Shown: positions 15,430 to 25,069 of the stretch, piece after piece
Numbering within the stretch: the stretch's first letter is position 1
How the letters are laid out: every line of letters starts with the position of its first letter
Position numbers and translations under genes: made by a program
From: Bacillota bacterium
GTDB lineage: Bacteria > Bacillota > Clostridia > Christensenellales > Aristaeellaceae
NCBI GenBank assembly: GCA_023425025.1
Contig: JAFADG010000018.1
Coordinates: 45,379 to 109,378, forward strand
Direction: 5' to 3'
DNA length: 64,000 bases
Notes under the pieces: generated by a model
Database searches by the model: none
Told to the model about the DNA's origin: nothing
Seen by the model: only the letters and a program-made list of their open reading frames with translations

Positions 15430-17985
15430 TCACATGGTTACAGTTACAGAGCCGGAAGTTCCCAACGGCTTAACCTGTGATTGAAGGAAACCTTCAATAT
15501 CGCAGCGCTGCTGCAGCAAGCCATAGTGCAAAATGACCGCTTTCTTGGGATCATCGCTAAACCGTACCGTCCTGGTTTCGATATACATTTCAGATTTTCG
15601 TAGTTGCTTCATGAACTGTGAATAGGGCAGGCACTCGCCGAGGATCGCATGGTCGCGACGATACTGGGTGTAACGATCATAAACGCCGCGAAAATGAATG
15701 GCGATGTTGTCATCATCCAGAATCCTACATTCTTCATCTGAAAGGCCCATGCGATCTATGACCTCCAGTGTTTGTTCGACAACACTCTTGTTGCTTTCGC
15801 CACCATCCAACAGATAGTCCTGAACGGCATATTCCATATACTTCACACATGCATTCATATTGATGGTGAATACCTGATCCCAAGAGAATCCGAGCCGGGC
15901 GCACAAGGCCTCCAGCAATCGCAGCCCTACCATGCAGCAGGCCAGATTGTTTAGAATGCGCGACGGAAGGGTCGCCTTGAAGAGCGGCAGCGCCTCGTTG
16001 TGCCATTGCTTCACCGCCGTCCTAGACAGCGTCAACGCCGTATCCAGCAGCGCCCGGCCAAGTGCGGTCAGATCATCTCTGCGGTCGCTCAACCTGCCAA
16101 ACGCAACCCGCGAGGCGACTTCTTTCAAATCGCGCTTGCTGAACAAAAGCTCCATGCCGCGCTCCCGGATGGCCGGCTCGTCCGGCGATTCCTCGCCCGC
16201 AACGGCGAGCGGTGCCAGCAGCGCATAGGATACCTGGGACTGATCCGCTCGGCCTCGGACGCCCTCATGCCCGTCGTAACTGTCGCGTAAATGGTTGTAC
16301 AGCGCGCCGATACGCATTTTATCGATCTTGGATGGCTTGAATTCATCCAATGCCTGCGGGAACAGGTTGCTGGAGGCGGAATCCTTCATCAGTGTAAATG
16401 CGGTGGTCTGCGGCGCGGCCACCACTTTGCCCCTCCCGAAGACGGGCAGAATCACACGCTCCAGCGTGGTGGACTTGCCGCTGCCCGCCTCGCCAATCAG
16501 GAACAAATGTGGATATTTGATACCCGCCTTCCGCATGTGCTCCTTCAGGAAGCAGCCACAGCACCAACCCAGCGTTGTTACGGTCTTGGCAGGTTCATTA
16601 TAGTCGAGCAGCGACTGGCCCAGGTCAACGAACCGGTCCGCCGTGATCGCCGCGTGCTCAAGCAATTCGGTTTCAATAGAAGCATGCTTTTCCAGCTGTA
16701 CAATATCGTCCACGGTTTCTCCGCCTGCAGCGAACGCGACACTTCTGGCGACGAAAACCCAACGCCCATCCCGCTCGTGCATGCCTAGCGCCTTGACGCC
16801 ATATTTCACCTGCCATGTAAGCCCGGCCAGATAGCCTTTTAGCAATTCAAGGTCGCCGTCGCTGCCCGTGTAGCTGAGTGAAATCGTCCGTTTGTTCAAC
16901 ACACCTTTGAATTTCTGTAGGTTGCCGAAATCAGTGGTCATGAAGGTTTGTCGGAAGGTATCGCCATATATGGTCACGAGGTCACAGGTCATTTGCGTTT
17001 CTTCCTCGGCGATGAGCATCTCCAATGGGTGGACAATGAAATTGGTGATCGGATATACCTGTTCACCCTTGACGCGGTAGTAGCGCCCGTTTTGCTCAAA
17101 GATGACCGGTTCGCCCTCCGGGGAATAGGTCTGATCGGTACGCTCGATAGCTTGACGAATCGTCTCTGCACCATAGGTAGAGCCATCGGCATGATGGACA
17201 TTGTCCCATTTCTCCCGGATCAACGCCGACTGGCGGAACAGCTTGTCCATCTGTTCGGCATCCTTGCCCGTCCAGAAGGCAAGCGTACAGCATAGCGCGA
17301 GGTCAGCCTCCGACTGGCTGCCGTATTTATCCTTCCAGCGGCCCTCCCACAGGTCGGAAAACTCGTCGCCGCCCGAAGCTGCACGGGCCTTTTCCAATAC
17401 CTGTTCATCGGCCAGTCGCACCGCCTTGCGTACAGCCTTGGCAGCCCTGGGCTTGCGCTTCTTGGCAAGGTACTCCTCATGAATCCACGGAAGCGCCGTC
17501 GCACCGTCCGCGATGCCTTCCAATGATCCCTCCATATGCTGACCGGTCATGGTGAAATAGCGGCCTGTGGAATACATCTCCACGCCGGTAGTGCTGTTCT
17601 TGTTGCCCTTGCCTGGCATAGTGCCGTGATAAAAAATGTGTAAGCCTGTGCCTGAGGGCGAGATTTCCGTGTAGGACGGATGTTTTTCCAGAATAGCGCG
17701 AGCTGTATCGTTGAGGGTTCCATCTGCTTCGCGACAATGATCAATGTCCACGCCGACGATACCGCATTCTTCCGTGAATACGAAACCAAGGCCCGAGAAC
17801 AAAAACTTACCGCGCGCAGCCTCAGCCTCCGGCAGCGTCGCCCAGTTCTGCGGGTTGGTGGAGGACGCCTTGCGTCCGGTCTTAGGATCATAGGGAACCT
17901 TTCGAGGCTTTTCGCCCTTCGGGTCGGGTTCCAGTCGCCAGCATATCCACTGCGGCAGAGCAGTCAATTCCTTGGGAAAACTCAT
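15430..17985 (-). CDS. Primase-polymerase/helicase (PrimPol with DUF927-like ATPase)
   Basis: The 851-residue protein starts at the ATG at 17,983-17,985 behind AGGAGG. The N-terminal quarter is an archaeo-eukaryotic primase/PrimPol: GVDIDHC with the two catalytic aspartates (about 80 and 82) and SGTGLHIFYH (His about 116). A helix-bundle region follows (FSDLWEGRWKDKYGSQSEAD), then a helicase-type ATPase with Walker A GEAGSGKST near residues 498-506. It would prime and help unwind phage DNA. Its start overlaps the DUF4406 gene by four bases. Confidence 0.9.
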   Translation of the reverse strand: MSFPKELTALPQWICWRLEPDPKGEKPRKVPYDPKTGRKASSTNPQNWATLPEAEAARGKFLFSGLGFVFTEECGIVGVDIDHCREADGTLNDTARAILEKHPSYTEISPSGTGLHIFYHGTMPGKGNKNSTTGVEMYSTGRYFTMTGQHMEGSLEGIADGATALPWIHEEYLAKKRKPRAAKAVRKAVRLADEQVLEKARAASGGDEFSDLWEGRWKDKYGSQSEADLALCCTLAFWTGKDAEQMDKLFRQSALIREKWDNVHHADGSTYGAETIRQAIERTDQTYSPEGEPVIFEQNGRYYRVKGEQVYPITNFIVHPLEMLIAEEETQMTCDLVTIYGDTFRQTFMTTDFGNLQKFKGVLNKRTISLSYTGSDGDLELLKGYLAGLTWQVKYGVKALGMHERDGRWVFVARSVAFAAGGETVDDIVQLEKHASIETELLEHAAITADRFVDLGQSLLDYNEPAKTVTTLGWCCGCFLKEHMRKAGIKYPHLFLIGEAGSGKSTTLERVILPVFGRGKVVAAPQTTAFTLMKDSASSNLFPQALDEFKPSKIDKMRIGALYNHLRDSYDGHEGVRGRADQSQVSYALLAPLAVAGEESPDEPAIRERGMELLFSKRDLKEVASRVAFGRLSDRRDDLTALGRALLDTALTLSRTAVKQWHNEALPLFKATLPSRILNNLACCMVGLRLLEALCARLGFSWDQVFTINMNACVKYMEYAVQDYLLDGGESNKSVVEQTLEVIDRMGLSDEECRILDDDNIAIHFRGVYDRYTQYRRDHAILGECLPYSQFMKQLRKSEMYIETRTVRFSDDPKKAVILHYGLLQQRCDIEGFLQSQVKPLGTSGSVTVTM

Positions 17986-18413
17986 AAAGTGACCTCCTGG
18001 CAATCATTTGTGAAATGGCGTACAACCAAGTCGCGCCAGCGCGCTTTGTTGATCTCGTTCTTCATGCCATCGCTGATCGTATCGCCGAAGAACCACAACT
18101 CTCGGCATTTCGATATCAGGATCAGGCCCATGTGCAGCGCAAGCTCGCGGGTTTCTTCTGTTTCCTCGCTGCCCATGAATTGCGGGAACAACAAATGCGG
18201 TGCGACAGGCAGCGCCTTTTGCGTCAAGGCGAAAGCACAATATCGGCGGGCGTTTTGAATGTTTTGTTCAACGTTACCGCGATACGGGGAGCAGATATAA
18301 ACCAGCGGCATGTAGCCGAGCCGCAAAGCCCGCTCTTCCCGTTCAATGTTCAGAAAAGCGGTGGCAGCCGTGGGATCGTAATAGCCCTCAGCGTTTTTCA
18401 TCTGTTCGCTCAC
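17982..18413 (-). CDS. DUF4406-like nucleoside deoxyribosyltransferase fold protein
   Basis: I choose the GTG at 18,411-18,413, whose GTGA overlaps the polymerase stop and which follows GGAGG. The 143 residues contain PLVYICSPYRGNVEQNIQNARRYCAFA and a late KCRELWFFGDTISDGMKNEINKA, the Rossmann-like pattern of DUF4406 proteins in which the YICSPYRG loop would hold the nucleotide. Phage members are thought to act on nucleosides, but substrate and role are unknown. It is embedded between polymerase and PrimPol. Confidence 0.8.
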   Translation of the reverse strand: MSEQMKNAEGYYDPTAATAFLNIEREERALRLGYMPLVYICSPYRGNVEQNIQNARRYCAFALTQKALPVAPHLLFPQFMGSEETEETRELALHMGLILISKCRELWFFGDTISDGMKNEINKARWRDLVVRHFTNDCQEVTL

Positions 18414-20332
18414 GGTTGTATTTCCTCCATATGTCCAAAATCGGTGCCATAGGCAGCCTCGGCCACAATAGGTACATCCATTTCCGGGAATGGCTGCGCG
18501 TCCATGCACTCCCGTATAAATGCCACAGCATCATGAAGCCGATCGGCAGGCAGCTCGAACACTAGCTCATCGTGGATTTGCAGCAGCGGTTTTAGCCACG
18601 GGCGCTCCGGCAGTTTTTCTACCAAGCGACCCAACGCCAGCTTGAGGATGTCAGCGGCAGTGCCCTGTATCGGGGAGTTCAAGGCACAGCGCTCCGCAAA
18701 GCTCCGGCGTCCCCAGTCTTGCGAACGAATGCCCGGCAGGTAACGCCGCCGTCCGAGGAAGGTCTGCGTGTATTGACGGGTGGTGGCCGCCTTCTTCGCC
18801 TGCTCCTGCCAGTGGGCCAGATTGGGATAACCGGCTTTCAGATTACGAATGAGGCAATCACAATCCTCAAGCGACGACGTAAGCCCCGCTTTGAATTTCA
18901 GCGTGCGCTGGAGTCCACGTGCGAAAAGGCCATAGAACACACCGAAATTGACGTTCTTGGCAATTGTCCGGCGCTCTTTGTAGTCAGGTGCACCCTTGTC
19001 CACCGCCTGCGCGTAAGGAATATCAAAGATGACACCGGTGGTCTGTGCATGGATGTCGCCGCCTGTGCGGTAGGTTTCCAGCATTTTTTCATCCCGGCAG
19101 TAGAACGCACCGACGCGAAGCTCAATCTGCGAGAAGTCGCAGGATACCAACGCATGACCCTCCGGCGCGACGATGAAAGTGCGTATACCCACTGGGTCGT
19201 TGGTCTTGCGCGGGCAATTTTGCATATTGGGATTACGCGAGGCAAAGCGCCCGGTTTCCGTTGCCAACGGAAGCAGGTCGGGATGAATGCGTCCGGTCGC
19301 CGGGTTCATGAAGCGTAAGTATCCGTCGATATACGTTGTTTTGAGCTTAGACCATTTGCGGTAGGCCTGTATCAATTCGAACAGTGGTACCAATTCCGGG
19401 CGGTGCTCTGCACACCATTCTGCAAGCATCACCATCGTTTGATCATCGGCGGCTTCAGCGTTTTTCTCTGTCGTTTTCATAACTGGCAGGCCGAGGTCTT
19501 TGAACAGGTAGTCCTTAAATGCCTGTGTTCCCGCGTTCGCGCCGATGTCCACATCGCCAATTATGCTGCGGATTTTGCCTTGCAGGTCGATCAGCCGGGT
19601 CGCACATTCACCCTGTTTGCGGATCATGGCTTCCTCGTCCATAAGCAGACCGTTATACTTCATCAGACCGCAATAGACCGCCGTGGGGGATTCCACCTGC
19701 TCCACAATAAAGCGGTGTTTGGGGAGGAAAGCGTCGAACCACTGATTAAATCGATGATATAGCCGGAGTGCGTAATCGGCGTCGGCACAGGCGTAACGGA
19801 TGGTTTCGGGATTGCAGGAATCAAGCTCGTCGAAGAATCGGCCCTCCGTCACATCCTCGAAGGTAGGCAGTTCGTCGCCGAACAGTTCTGGCACAAGCTT
19901 CTTGAGGCCACTGTCGGATAGGCTGCGAAACTCGAACGTGCTCTTGAGTGTCAACTGCGCGGCGGCAATAGTGTCATAGCACGGCGGCTGGAGGACGATG
20001 CTCTGCGCATATAAGAACATGCTCTCGAAGGATATGTTATGGGCTACCTTGATGACACCCGCATTCATCCATAAGGCGTCGCGCAAAAATGGGATCACCT
20101 GCTCCGGGTCGGCATTGCCGCCGTTAAGATGCCGGAGAGGCACATATATGGCGCTTCCCTCTGCAACAGAGAGAGAAATGCCCACAATAAAAGCACGATG
20201 CGCGTCCAGTGCAGCCTTGGGATCATTTCGATATTGAAGTAACGGAGCCGTTTCAAAGTCAAAGGCCACAACCGACGCACCTTGAAGATAAGCTTCAATG
20301 GCCTGCGGGTCTGTTTCCATTTGGTAACTCAT
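18410..20332 (-). CDS. Family A DNA polymerase (Pol I-like, no 5' nuclease domain)
   Basis: The 640-residue protein has an N-terminal 3'-5' exonuclease domain (VVAFDFETAP near residue 25; later YACADADYALRLY) and a C-terminal polymerase domain with motif A (SCDFSQIELRVGAFYC), motif B (RRTIAKNVNFGVFYGLFARG) and motif C (QIHDELVFE). The 5'-3' exonuclease of host Pol I is absent, as usual in phage enzymes. It lies in an operon with PrimPol and the ssDNA-binding-like protein. All catalytic aspartates appear intact. Confidence 0.95.
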   Translation of the reverse strand: MSYQMETDPQAIEAYLQGASVVAFDFETAPLLQYRNDPKAALDAHRAFIVGISLSVAEGSAIYVPLRHLNGGNADPEQVIPFLRDALWMNAGVIKVAHNISFESMFLYAQSIVLQPPCYDTIAAAQLTLKSTFEFRSLSDSGLKKLVPELFGDELPTFEDVTEGRFFDELDSCNPETIRYACADADYALRLYHRFNQWFDAFLPKHRFIVEQVESPTAVYCGLMKYNGLLMDEEAMIRKQGECATRLIDLQGKIRSIIGDVDIGANAGTQAFKDYLFKDLGLPVMKTTEKNAEAADDQTMVMLAEWCAEHRPELVPLFELIQAYRKWSKLKTTYIDGYLRFMNPATGRIHPDLLPLATETGRFASRNPNMQNCPRKTNDPVGIRTFIVAPEGHALVSCDFSQIELRVGAFYCRDEKMLETYRTGGDIHAQTTGVIFDIPYAQAVDKGAPDYKERRTIAKNVNFGVFYGLFARGLQRTLKFKAGLTSSLEDCDCLIRNLKAGYPNLAHWQEQAKKAATTRQYTQTFLGRRRYLPGIRSQDWGRRSFAERCALNSPIQGTAADILKLALGRLVEKLPERPWLKPLLQIHDELVFELPADRLHDAVAFIRECMDAQPFPEMDVPIVAEAAYGTDFGHMEEIQP

Positions 20333-20390
20333 TTGGCATCACTCCTTTCGGAAAGCCGGAGGGCGACAAGCCGCCCTCCGGCGCTTTGCT

Positions 20391-21146
20391 TTAGCTCAGG
20401 GGCTGGACAACCGGTTCGTCCCCCAAGATCTCACCGGTCTCGGGATCAATGGCTTCCGCAGAGGCAGGCTCTTCTTCGTATCCGACGCGGGTGGCGAACT
20501 GCTTCACCTGCTCTGCCATTGAGAGGATCAGTGGAAGCTCCACATCTGTCAGCACCCGATCTACTGCAAATTGAGCCTGCGAATACGCGATACCGCCTAC
20601 GTTCGTCGCCTTCTTGAGGGAAAAACGCGTCACCGCGGAACAGGATTTCCTGCCCTTACCCAGCAGCCGCTTAATGTACACGCTGAACTCCTTCATGGAG
20701 CCGGTGGGCAGTGTTAGAATCAGCGGAATCATCTCGCCCTCACGCAAGATGAAGATGCGGCGCTTGTTCTTGCAGGCTTTGCCGCCATTATCGCCGCTCC
20801 CGAACTGGTTGAGCGGGCAGCGTTCGCAGGTTCCACCTGGATTGCCAACGCCGGTCACACCGTCGTAGCTTCCGCAATCCGGGGGATTGTTGCCACCGGT
20901 GAACCGCTCCCTGTAGTAAGAGAACAGCGGATGGTGAAACAGGATCACGCCGCTGAATTCCTTTACCGTATCCGTCTCACCGGGCAACGCGCCTGGCACC
21001 TCGAACACGGTGCCACCAGCGGCAGGGATCATCACCCGGTCGAAAGTGATGTTCATACCGACCATTTCCTCGGACAGCGCATCGACCAAATTGAAGCCTT
21101 CCAAAGCGGTATAGCTATTGATGGTGGAAATCTCTTTATTGATCAT
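20391..21146 (-). CDS. Phage replication accessory protein (possible ssDNA-binding), function unproven
   Basis: The ATG at 21,144-21,146 behind GGAGG gives 251 residues. There is a Cys set CGSYDGVTGVGNPGGTCERC followed by ACKNKRR that may bind a metal, a strand-rich core (RRIFILREGEMIPLILTLPTG, FSVYIKRLLGKGRKSCSAV) and an acidic tail. Position next to polymerase and helicase and the acidic C-terminus resemble single-strand binding proteins, but I do not recognise the family with certainty. Confidence 0.6.
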   Translation of the reverse strand: MINKEISTINSYTALEGFNLVDALSEEMVGMNITFDRVMIPAAGGTVFEVPGALPGETDTVKEFSGVILFHHPLFSYYRERFTGGNNPPDCGSYDGVTGVGNPGGTCERCPLNQFGSGDNGGKACKNKRRIFILREGEMIPLILTLPTGSMKEFSVYIKRLLGKGRKSCSAVTRFSLKKATNVGGIAYSQAQFAVDRVLTDVELPLILSMAEQVKQFATRVGYEEEPASAEAIDPETGEILGDEPVVQPLS

Positions 21147-21168
21147 TTTTATATCCTCCATTTGTTGT

Positions 21169-21585
21169 TTATCGGGCTGCTTTACGCACGCCCACTGTTG
21201 TTTTCTCAAATACGTTCACTAGGCCATCCAGCCATGCGGGAAGTTGGTCCCCACTCTCGGCTATTTGCTCCTTCACGAAGGCAGAGAGTGAATTCGCGTT
21301 GACGGTTTCATAAATCATGTCACCGAAGCCCTCGTTGCGGAGCGCGGCGAACAGCTCGTCCCTCATACCCTCCGTGGCGGAAGCGCGGGTCTTGTTGGTG
21401 AGGCAGAACATAGTGCCTGCGCGGGTGAAATTCTGCATCTCGGTTTCCGCCATCATGGTAGATAGGTGATAGTCCACATTGTCGATGTCCATGTTCACTT
21501 GCTTGAGCTCTGCTTCCAGCGTATCCTTACGATCGCGCAGGGCTTTTAGCTCGTCGGCTAATTCAAAAAGTCGGTTGTTTTCCAT
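21169..21585 (-). CDS. Coiled-coil phage protein of unknown function
   Basis: This 138-residue protein starts behind AGGAGG. Residues 1-45 form a coiled coil (LADELKALRDRKDTLEAELK); the rest (ALRNEGFGDMIYETVNANSL...FVKEQIAESGDQLPAWLDG) is globular. The N-terminal half resembles Gam-type or host-nuclease-inhibitor-like coiled coils, but the match is not firm. It lies between helicase and the ssDNA-binding-like gene. Confidence 0.6.
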   Translation of the reverse strand: MENNRLFELADELKALRDRKDTLEAELKQVNMDIDNVDYHLSTMMAETEMQNFTRAGTMFCLTNKTRASATEGMRDELFAALRNEGFGDMIYETVNANSLSAFVKEQIAESGDQLPAWLDGLVNVFEKTTVGVRKAAR

Positions 21586-21596
21586 CTAGCCTCCTG

Positions 21597-23081
21597 TCAT
21601 ATGGTGAAGGGGTTACGCCCGGCTCGGTAATCATCCACCAGCGCCTTTGCGAGATTGGCTTTGTCCCGAAGCGCTTGGAGTACCTTTTCGTCCACCGTCC
21701 CCTTGGCAATGAGGTGGATGTAGGTACAGGGCTGCCGCTGGCCGACGCGGTGGATACGGGCGCGGGTTTGCTCGTAATTGCTCATGGAGTAGTCCACTGA
21801 GAAGAAAACCATGGTGCTGGCGGCGGTGAGCGTGATGCCCAGGCCCGCCGTTGCTATCTGGCCGATGAACACAGTCACACCAAGATCCTTCTGGAAAGCA
21901 GTTACCTGCGCATCCCGATCCTTCACCTCGCCGGAAATCTGCGCAAACTGGATGCCCTTCTTCGTGAGCAGTTTCCCGATAGCGTGGATTTCGGGGACGA
22001 AACGGGCGATGACCACCAGCTTCTTTCCGTCCTGTTCTGCACTTTCGATGATATCTGAGAGAGCGTCCAGCTTGGCCGAGGAAACCTGCTCTGTGGCTGC
22101 GGACTCATCGCCGCCGAGGAATCCACCTGTTAGCTGCGATAGCCGCAACAATCGGGTCAGCACATTGGTGACGGACACTGTATCGCCAGCCAGCTCAGCA
22201 TAACTGTCTTTGACAAGCTGGCGGTAGGTTCGCATAGCGGCAGGCTCCAGCTCCACGCGCTGCACGATATCCGTGGTATCGGGGAGATCCAAGCATTCTG
22301 CCTTGGTAGCGCGAAATGCAATGGAATGCAGCCGTTCGGTGAACTCCGACTCCATCGACTTCTTCATAATAGGAGTGTGATTACCATAGCCTGTCATGTC
22401 AAAGAACCGGTTACGGAACAGGTAAAAGCTCTGCCCGTACACACGAGGATCAGCAAATTTGTACTGGCTGAACACGTCCACCGGCTTGTTGGTAATGACA
22501 GTGCCTGTGAGCAGCAGGCGATACTTCGCCTTTGCACCTAGCCGGTGGAGGGCTTTCGAGGCCGCTATGTTGTGCGTCTTGATCTTATGACCTTCGTCGC
22601 AAACGATCATATCCGGCTTCCATTTTGAAAGCTCCGCTTCCAGCCTCCACGCGCTTTCGTAATTCACCACAAGTACCTGGAGTGCGGAGCCGTTCATATG
22701 GCGAATGGTATCTACCTTCCGGGCGGTGGTGCCCTCCAGCACAACAAGGTTGTAGTCATAGTCGGCGAATTTCTGGAACTCGTCCTGCCATACGCCCAGG
22801 ATAGAGAGCGGTGCGACAATCAATAGGCGGCGGATGCGTCCTTGTTGCCAGAGCGTACCGACGATAGCAATCGAGGTGATCGTTTTTCCGGTGCCGTTCA
22901 ACCCATTTCCATAAGGAGGGCAGCGCCCTTACCCGTGGAAACGTTCAAATGCATCACCTCCCCGGTTTGCAACACCTTCGTCCAGATCGGCGAAAAGTCC
23001 AAGGACAAAGAGATACGCCATGATCTGGTGTTCGTAGAGCTTCGCCCGGACCGGGGGAGCCGCGTTTTCGTTTGTGCTCAT
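21597..23081 (-). pseudogene. SNF2-family helicase interrupted at its Walker A region
   Basis: The natural start is the ATG at 23,079-23,081, which overlaps the stop of the preceding gene by four bases. From it the frame reads 50 residues (VRAKLYEHQIMAYLFVLGLF) and then meets TAA at 22,929-22,931. Beyond it the same frame resumes as a SNF2/SF2 helicase: NGTGKT, LLIVAPLSILGVW, ICDEGHKIK, LLLTGTVI, and C-terminal QIATAGLGITLTAAS and RIHRVGQRQ. The sequence around the stop makes sense only in the +1 frame (KGAALLMEMG), which suggests one base gained and one lost within about 35 bases. A TTG at 22,899-22,901 could start a protein without the N-terminus and with a damaged ATP site. It may be a true mutation or a sequencing error. 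Confidence 0.75.
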
Positions 23082-23272
23082 GTACGCACCGCTTCCGGCT
23101 GCTCAATGATGTTCACCGAATCTACAGAACCGCCCGGCATGAGTACCACAACACTGTGCCGCTTCCCGAAAAGTAGCCGCCACAACCATGTGGACAACGG
23201 GCGCGTGCGGCACTCCATGATCGGGCCGGTGGGATCGCGGCCTTTCAGGTCGATTCGTATGCTGTGTCTCAT
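23078..23272 (-). CDS. Small conserved phage protein
   Basis: Starting from the ATG at 23,270-23,272 the product has 64 residues (MRHSIRIDLKGRDPTGPIMECRTRPL...LWRLLFGKRHSVVVLMPGGSVD). I have seen this pattern upstream of SNF2 helicase genes in Clostridia phages, but the function is unknown. The stop overlaps the helicase start in ATGA, indicating coupled translation. Confidence 0.65.
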   Translation of the reverse strand: MRHSIRIDLKGRDPTGPIMECRTRPLSTWLWRLLFGKRHSVVVLMPGGSVDSVNIIEQPEAVRT

Positions 23273-23352
23273 ATGGGATTCCGTCCTTTCCGGAGGGCGG
23301 ATTTTTGGTCCCTCCACCTACCGGCCTCGAAAAAGGCAGAATATAAGGGTGG

Positions 23353-23748
23353 TCAAAAAATTTCTTTTAGCTTTTTAATCGCGGTAGCCAATTGCTGCGA
23401 AACCGCAGACTGAGAAACACCGGTCTGCATGGCATATCCGCTTATGGATATGCCGCTCCAGAAAAGTGCCCGAAGCAATGCCTGCTGCTTCGGGGTAAGC
23501 TGCACAACGGCTCGAAGCAGGCGTTCGGCTTCAGGTTCATCTGCAAACAAGGCTTTATAGCCTTCATCCTCGACGATCAGCCAGTCTGCGCCTGTTTCTT
23601 TATCGAGATTTAGGTGTACATGCCGCCTTGTGTTGGCATGATTGTTGTTGTATTCCAGACGGTCCAACTCAAAAAGGGAAAATGCATCTTCATCGGTGAC
23701 TTCGATTACGTTGATATCTCCATTGGCAAAATGATAGGTATACTTCAA
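23353..23748 (-). CDS. Sigma-70 region 4-like regulator
   Basis: The TTG at 23,746-23,748 lies six bases behind AAAGGAG and gives 131 residues. The C-terminal third is a sigma region-4-type helix-turn-helix (LTPKQQALLRALFWSGISISGYAMQTGVSQSAVSQQL). The N-terminal part (KYTYHFANGDINVIEVTDED) resembles small phage ECF-like or DUF-type regulators. It may control early expression; no target is visible. Confidence 0.75.
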   Translation of the reverse strand: MKYTYHFANGDINVIEVTDEDAFSLFELDRLEYNNNHANTRRHVHLNLDKETGADWLIVEDEGYKALFADEPEAERLLRAVVQLTPKQQALLRALFWSGISISGYAMQTGVSQSAVSQQLATAIKKLKEIF

Positions 23749-23787
23749 GGGATGCTCCTTTCGGAGCCCCAAGCAGCCTATTAGCCA

Positions 23788-23835
23788 ACAAAAAACCGAG
23801 CCTACATATAGCTAAAAAGCTACTTGTAGGCTCGG
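23788..23835 (-). terminator. Terminator upstream of the sigma-like gene
   Basis: An 11-base perfect stem (CCGAGCCTACA from 23,796 pairing with the segment ending at 23,835) is extended by an AGCT/AGCT pair. In the minus direction it is followed by CGGTTTTTTGTTG. It ends the transcript of the small gene at 23,932-24,156. Confidence 0.85.
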
Positions 23836-23931
23836 CGACATTTTTAATCGCAATCCGGTTCCACTTCTCATGGCTGGATTGCCATGGGCAGGGACACGTG
23901 CGTCAAGCTCGTGCAAAGTATGTCATATTGG

Positions 23932-24156
23932 TTATTCAGTTCGCTGGAACAATTCCAGTTCAGCACCACACCATTTGCATTTCATATACAGGTCTGGTTC
24001 CCATGGTGGCTTACCGCCATCTTCAGGTAGGAAGGGCTCCATTCGGAATTGGGGCGCTTTGTCACAAATGCGGTGATTGCATCGGGGGCATAACATAGCG
24101 ATACGGCGGTGATACCTGGCTGGCGGAGCAGTCTTTTTTATGTTGACGGATCGCAT
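23932..24156 (-). CDS. Small zinc-ribbon-like phage protein
   Basis: The 74-residue protein starts behind a strong AGGAGGAAAC and holds two Cys pairs, MLCPRCNHRIC and MKCKWCGAE, 35-40 residues apart, consistent with a zinc ribbon. The N-terminus is basic. Function unknown; zinc ribbons of this size in phages are often nucleic-acid binding or inhibitors of host proteins. It is followed by its own terminator. Confidence 0.7.
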   Translation of the reverse strand: MRSVNIKKTAPPARYHRRIAMLCPRCNHRICDKAPQFRMEPFLPEDGGKPPWEPDLYMKCKWCGAELELFQRTE

Positions 24157-24280
24157 ATCCGTTTCCTCCTAAGGTGTATTAAATAGTTGGGTAGCAATAT
24201 CTGGTGTTAGCATGTAAGCTTACGATGGTAATTTATGGGTCAAGTCTCCCTTTGGATAATGGGTATAGGTGCTACGAATA

Positions 24281-25027
24281 CTAAACGGCTATCCTCTTCC
24301 GCTTGAAACCGAGGTTCAACAACCTGATCTTTGCGGTCATTAAAGAAACACCAAACGCATAAGTCAGGTCAAGTGCTGCCAAATCAAAAGCTCTCTGCTC
24401 TGACCAACCCTCCCGAGTGCGGGCATCGTAATACTCCTGGACCTGAAGCATATTGCATAAGCCTTTGACAGCGGTGGCAGGCATAAGAAAAGCCGACGCC
24501 AGGTAATTGGCTTGCCATTCCATGCGGTCAAGATCGGTCCATTCATCAAAGGGCTTCACATTATTCTTCCCTAGATCATCCCGTCGGCAAAGTGTATGGT
24601 TATTGGTATCTTTATCACTAAGCCGCCTGAAATAGTTTGCATGAAGAATTTGATGTGAGCATTCATGCATCTGGGTAAAGCGTAGCCGTGCTTCTTCTAT
24701 TTCATCCACCAACGTGTTTTCCAACAATATGGTATTGGAATCAAAATAAACAGGCCGGACACTATTGCTGGATGGTTCATAAAGGGGGATGTAGGTATGA
24801 TCCGAAAATACAGCCATACCAAGATAACAACCGTTATGGGAGAGGTACTGATACTCGACCTTCAGCTTTAGGTAGGATTCGCAGAATTCTTCTGCTGGGA
24901 AGCTCTGCTCCAATTTAAGGATGTCGGGGTTGAAGCTCATAATATACTTTTCTGCCATACGTTCGAGCTGAGCTTTGCTTAAGATCGGCACACCGGTTGG
25001 GCTTAATAACATTGCTGGCTGATACAA
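24281..25027 (-). CDS. ImmA/IrrE-type metallopeptidase
   Basis: The TTG at 25,025-25,027 follows GGAGAG at good distance and gives 248 residues. The zinc motif is HECSHQILH, with a later acidic ligand region EWQANYLASAFLMPATAV, both typical of ImmA. In ICEBs1 the ImmA protease cleaves the adjacent XRE repressor (ImmR) after a signal and so induces the element; here the XRE gene lies immediately upstream in the same direction, so the same switch is likely. C-terminal LAALDLTYAFGVSLMTAKIRL suggests the helix used for repressor contact. Confidence 0.92.
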   Translation of the reverse strand: MYQPAMLLSPTGVPILSKAQLERMAEKYIMSFNPDILKLEQSFPAEEFCESYLKLKVEYQYLSHNGCYLGMAVFSDHTYIPLYEPSSNSVRPVYFDSNTILLENTLVDEIEEARLRFTQMHECSHQILHANYFRRLSDKDTNNHTLCRRDDLGKNNVKPFDEWTDLDRMEWQANYLASAFLMPATAVKGLCNMLQVQEYYDARTREGWSEQRAFDLAALDLTYAFGVSLMTAKIRLLNLGFKRKRIAV

Positions 25028-25069
25028 AATAATCTCTCCATATCGAAATAAACTGAGATAACATAAAGA

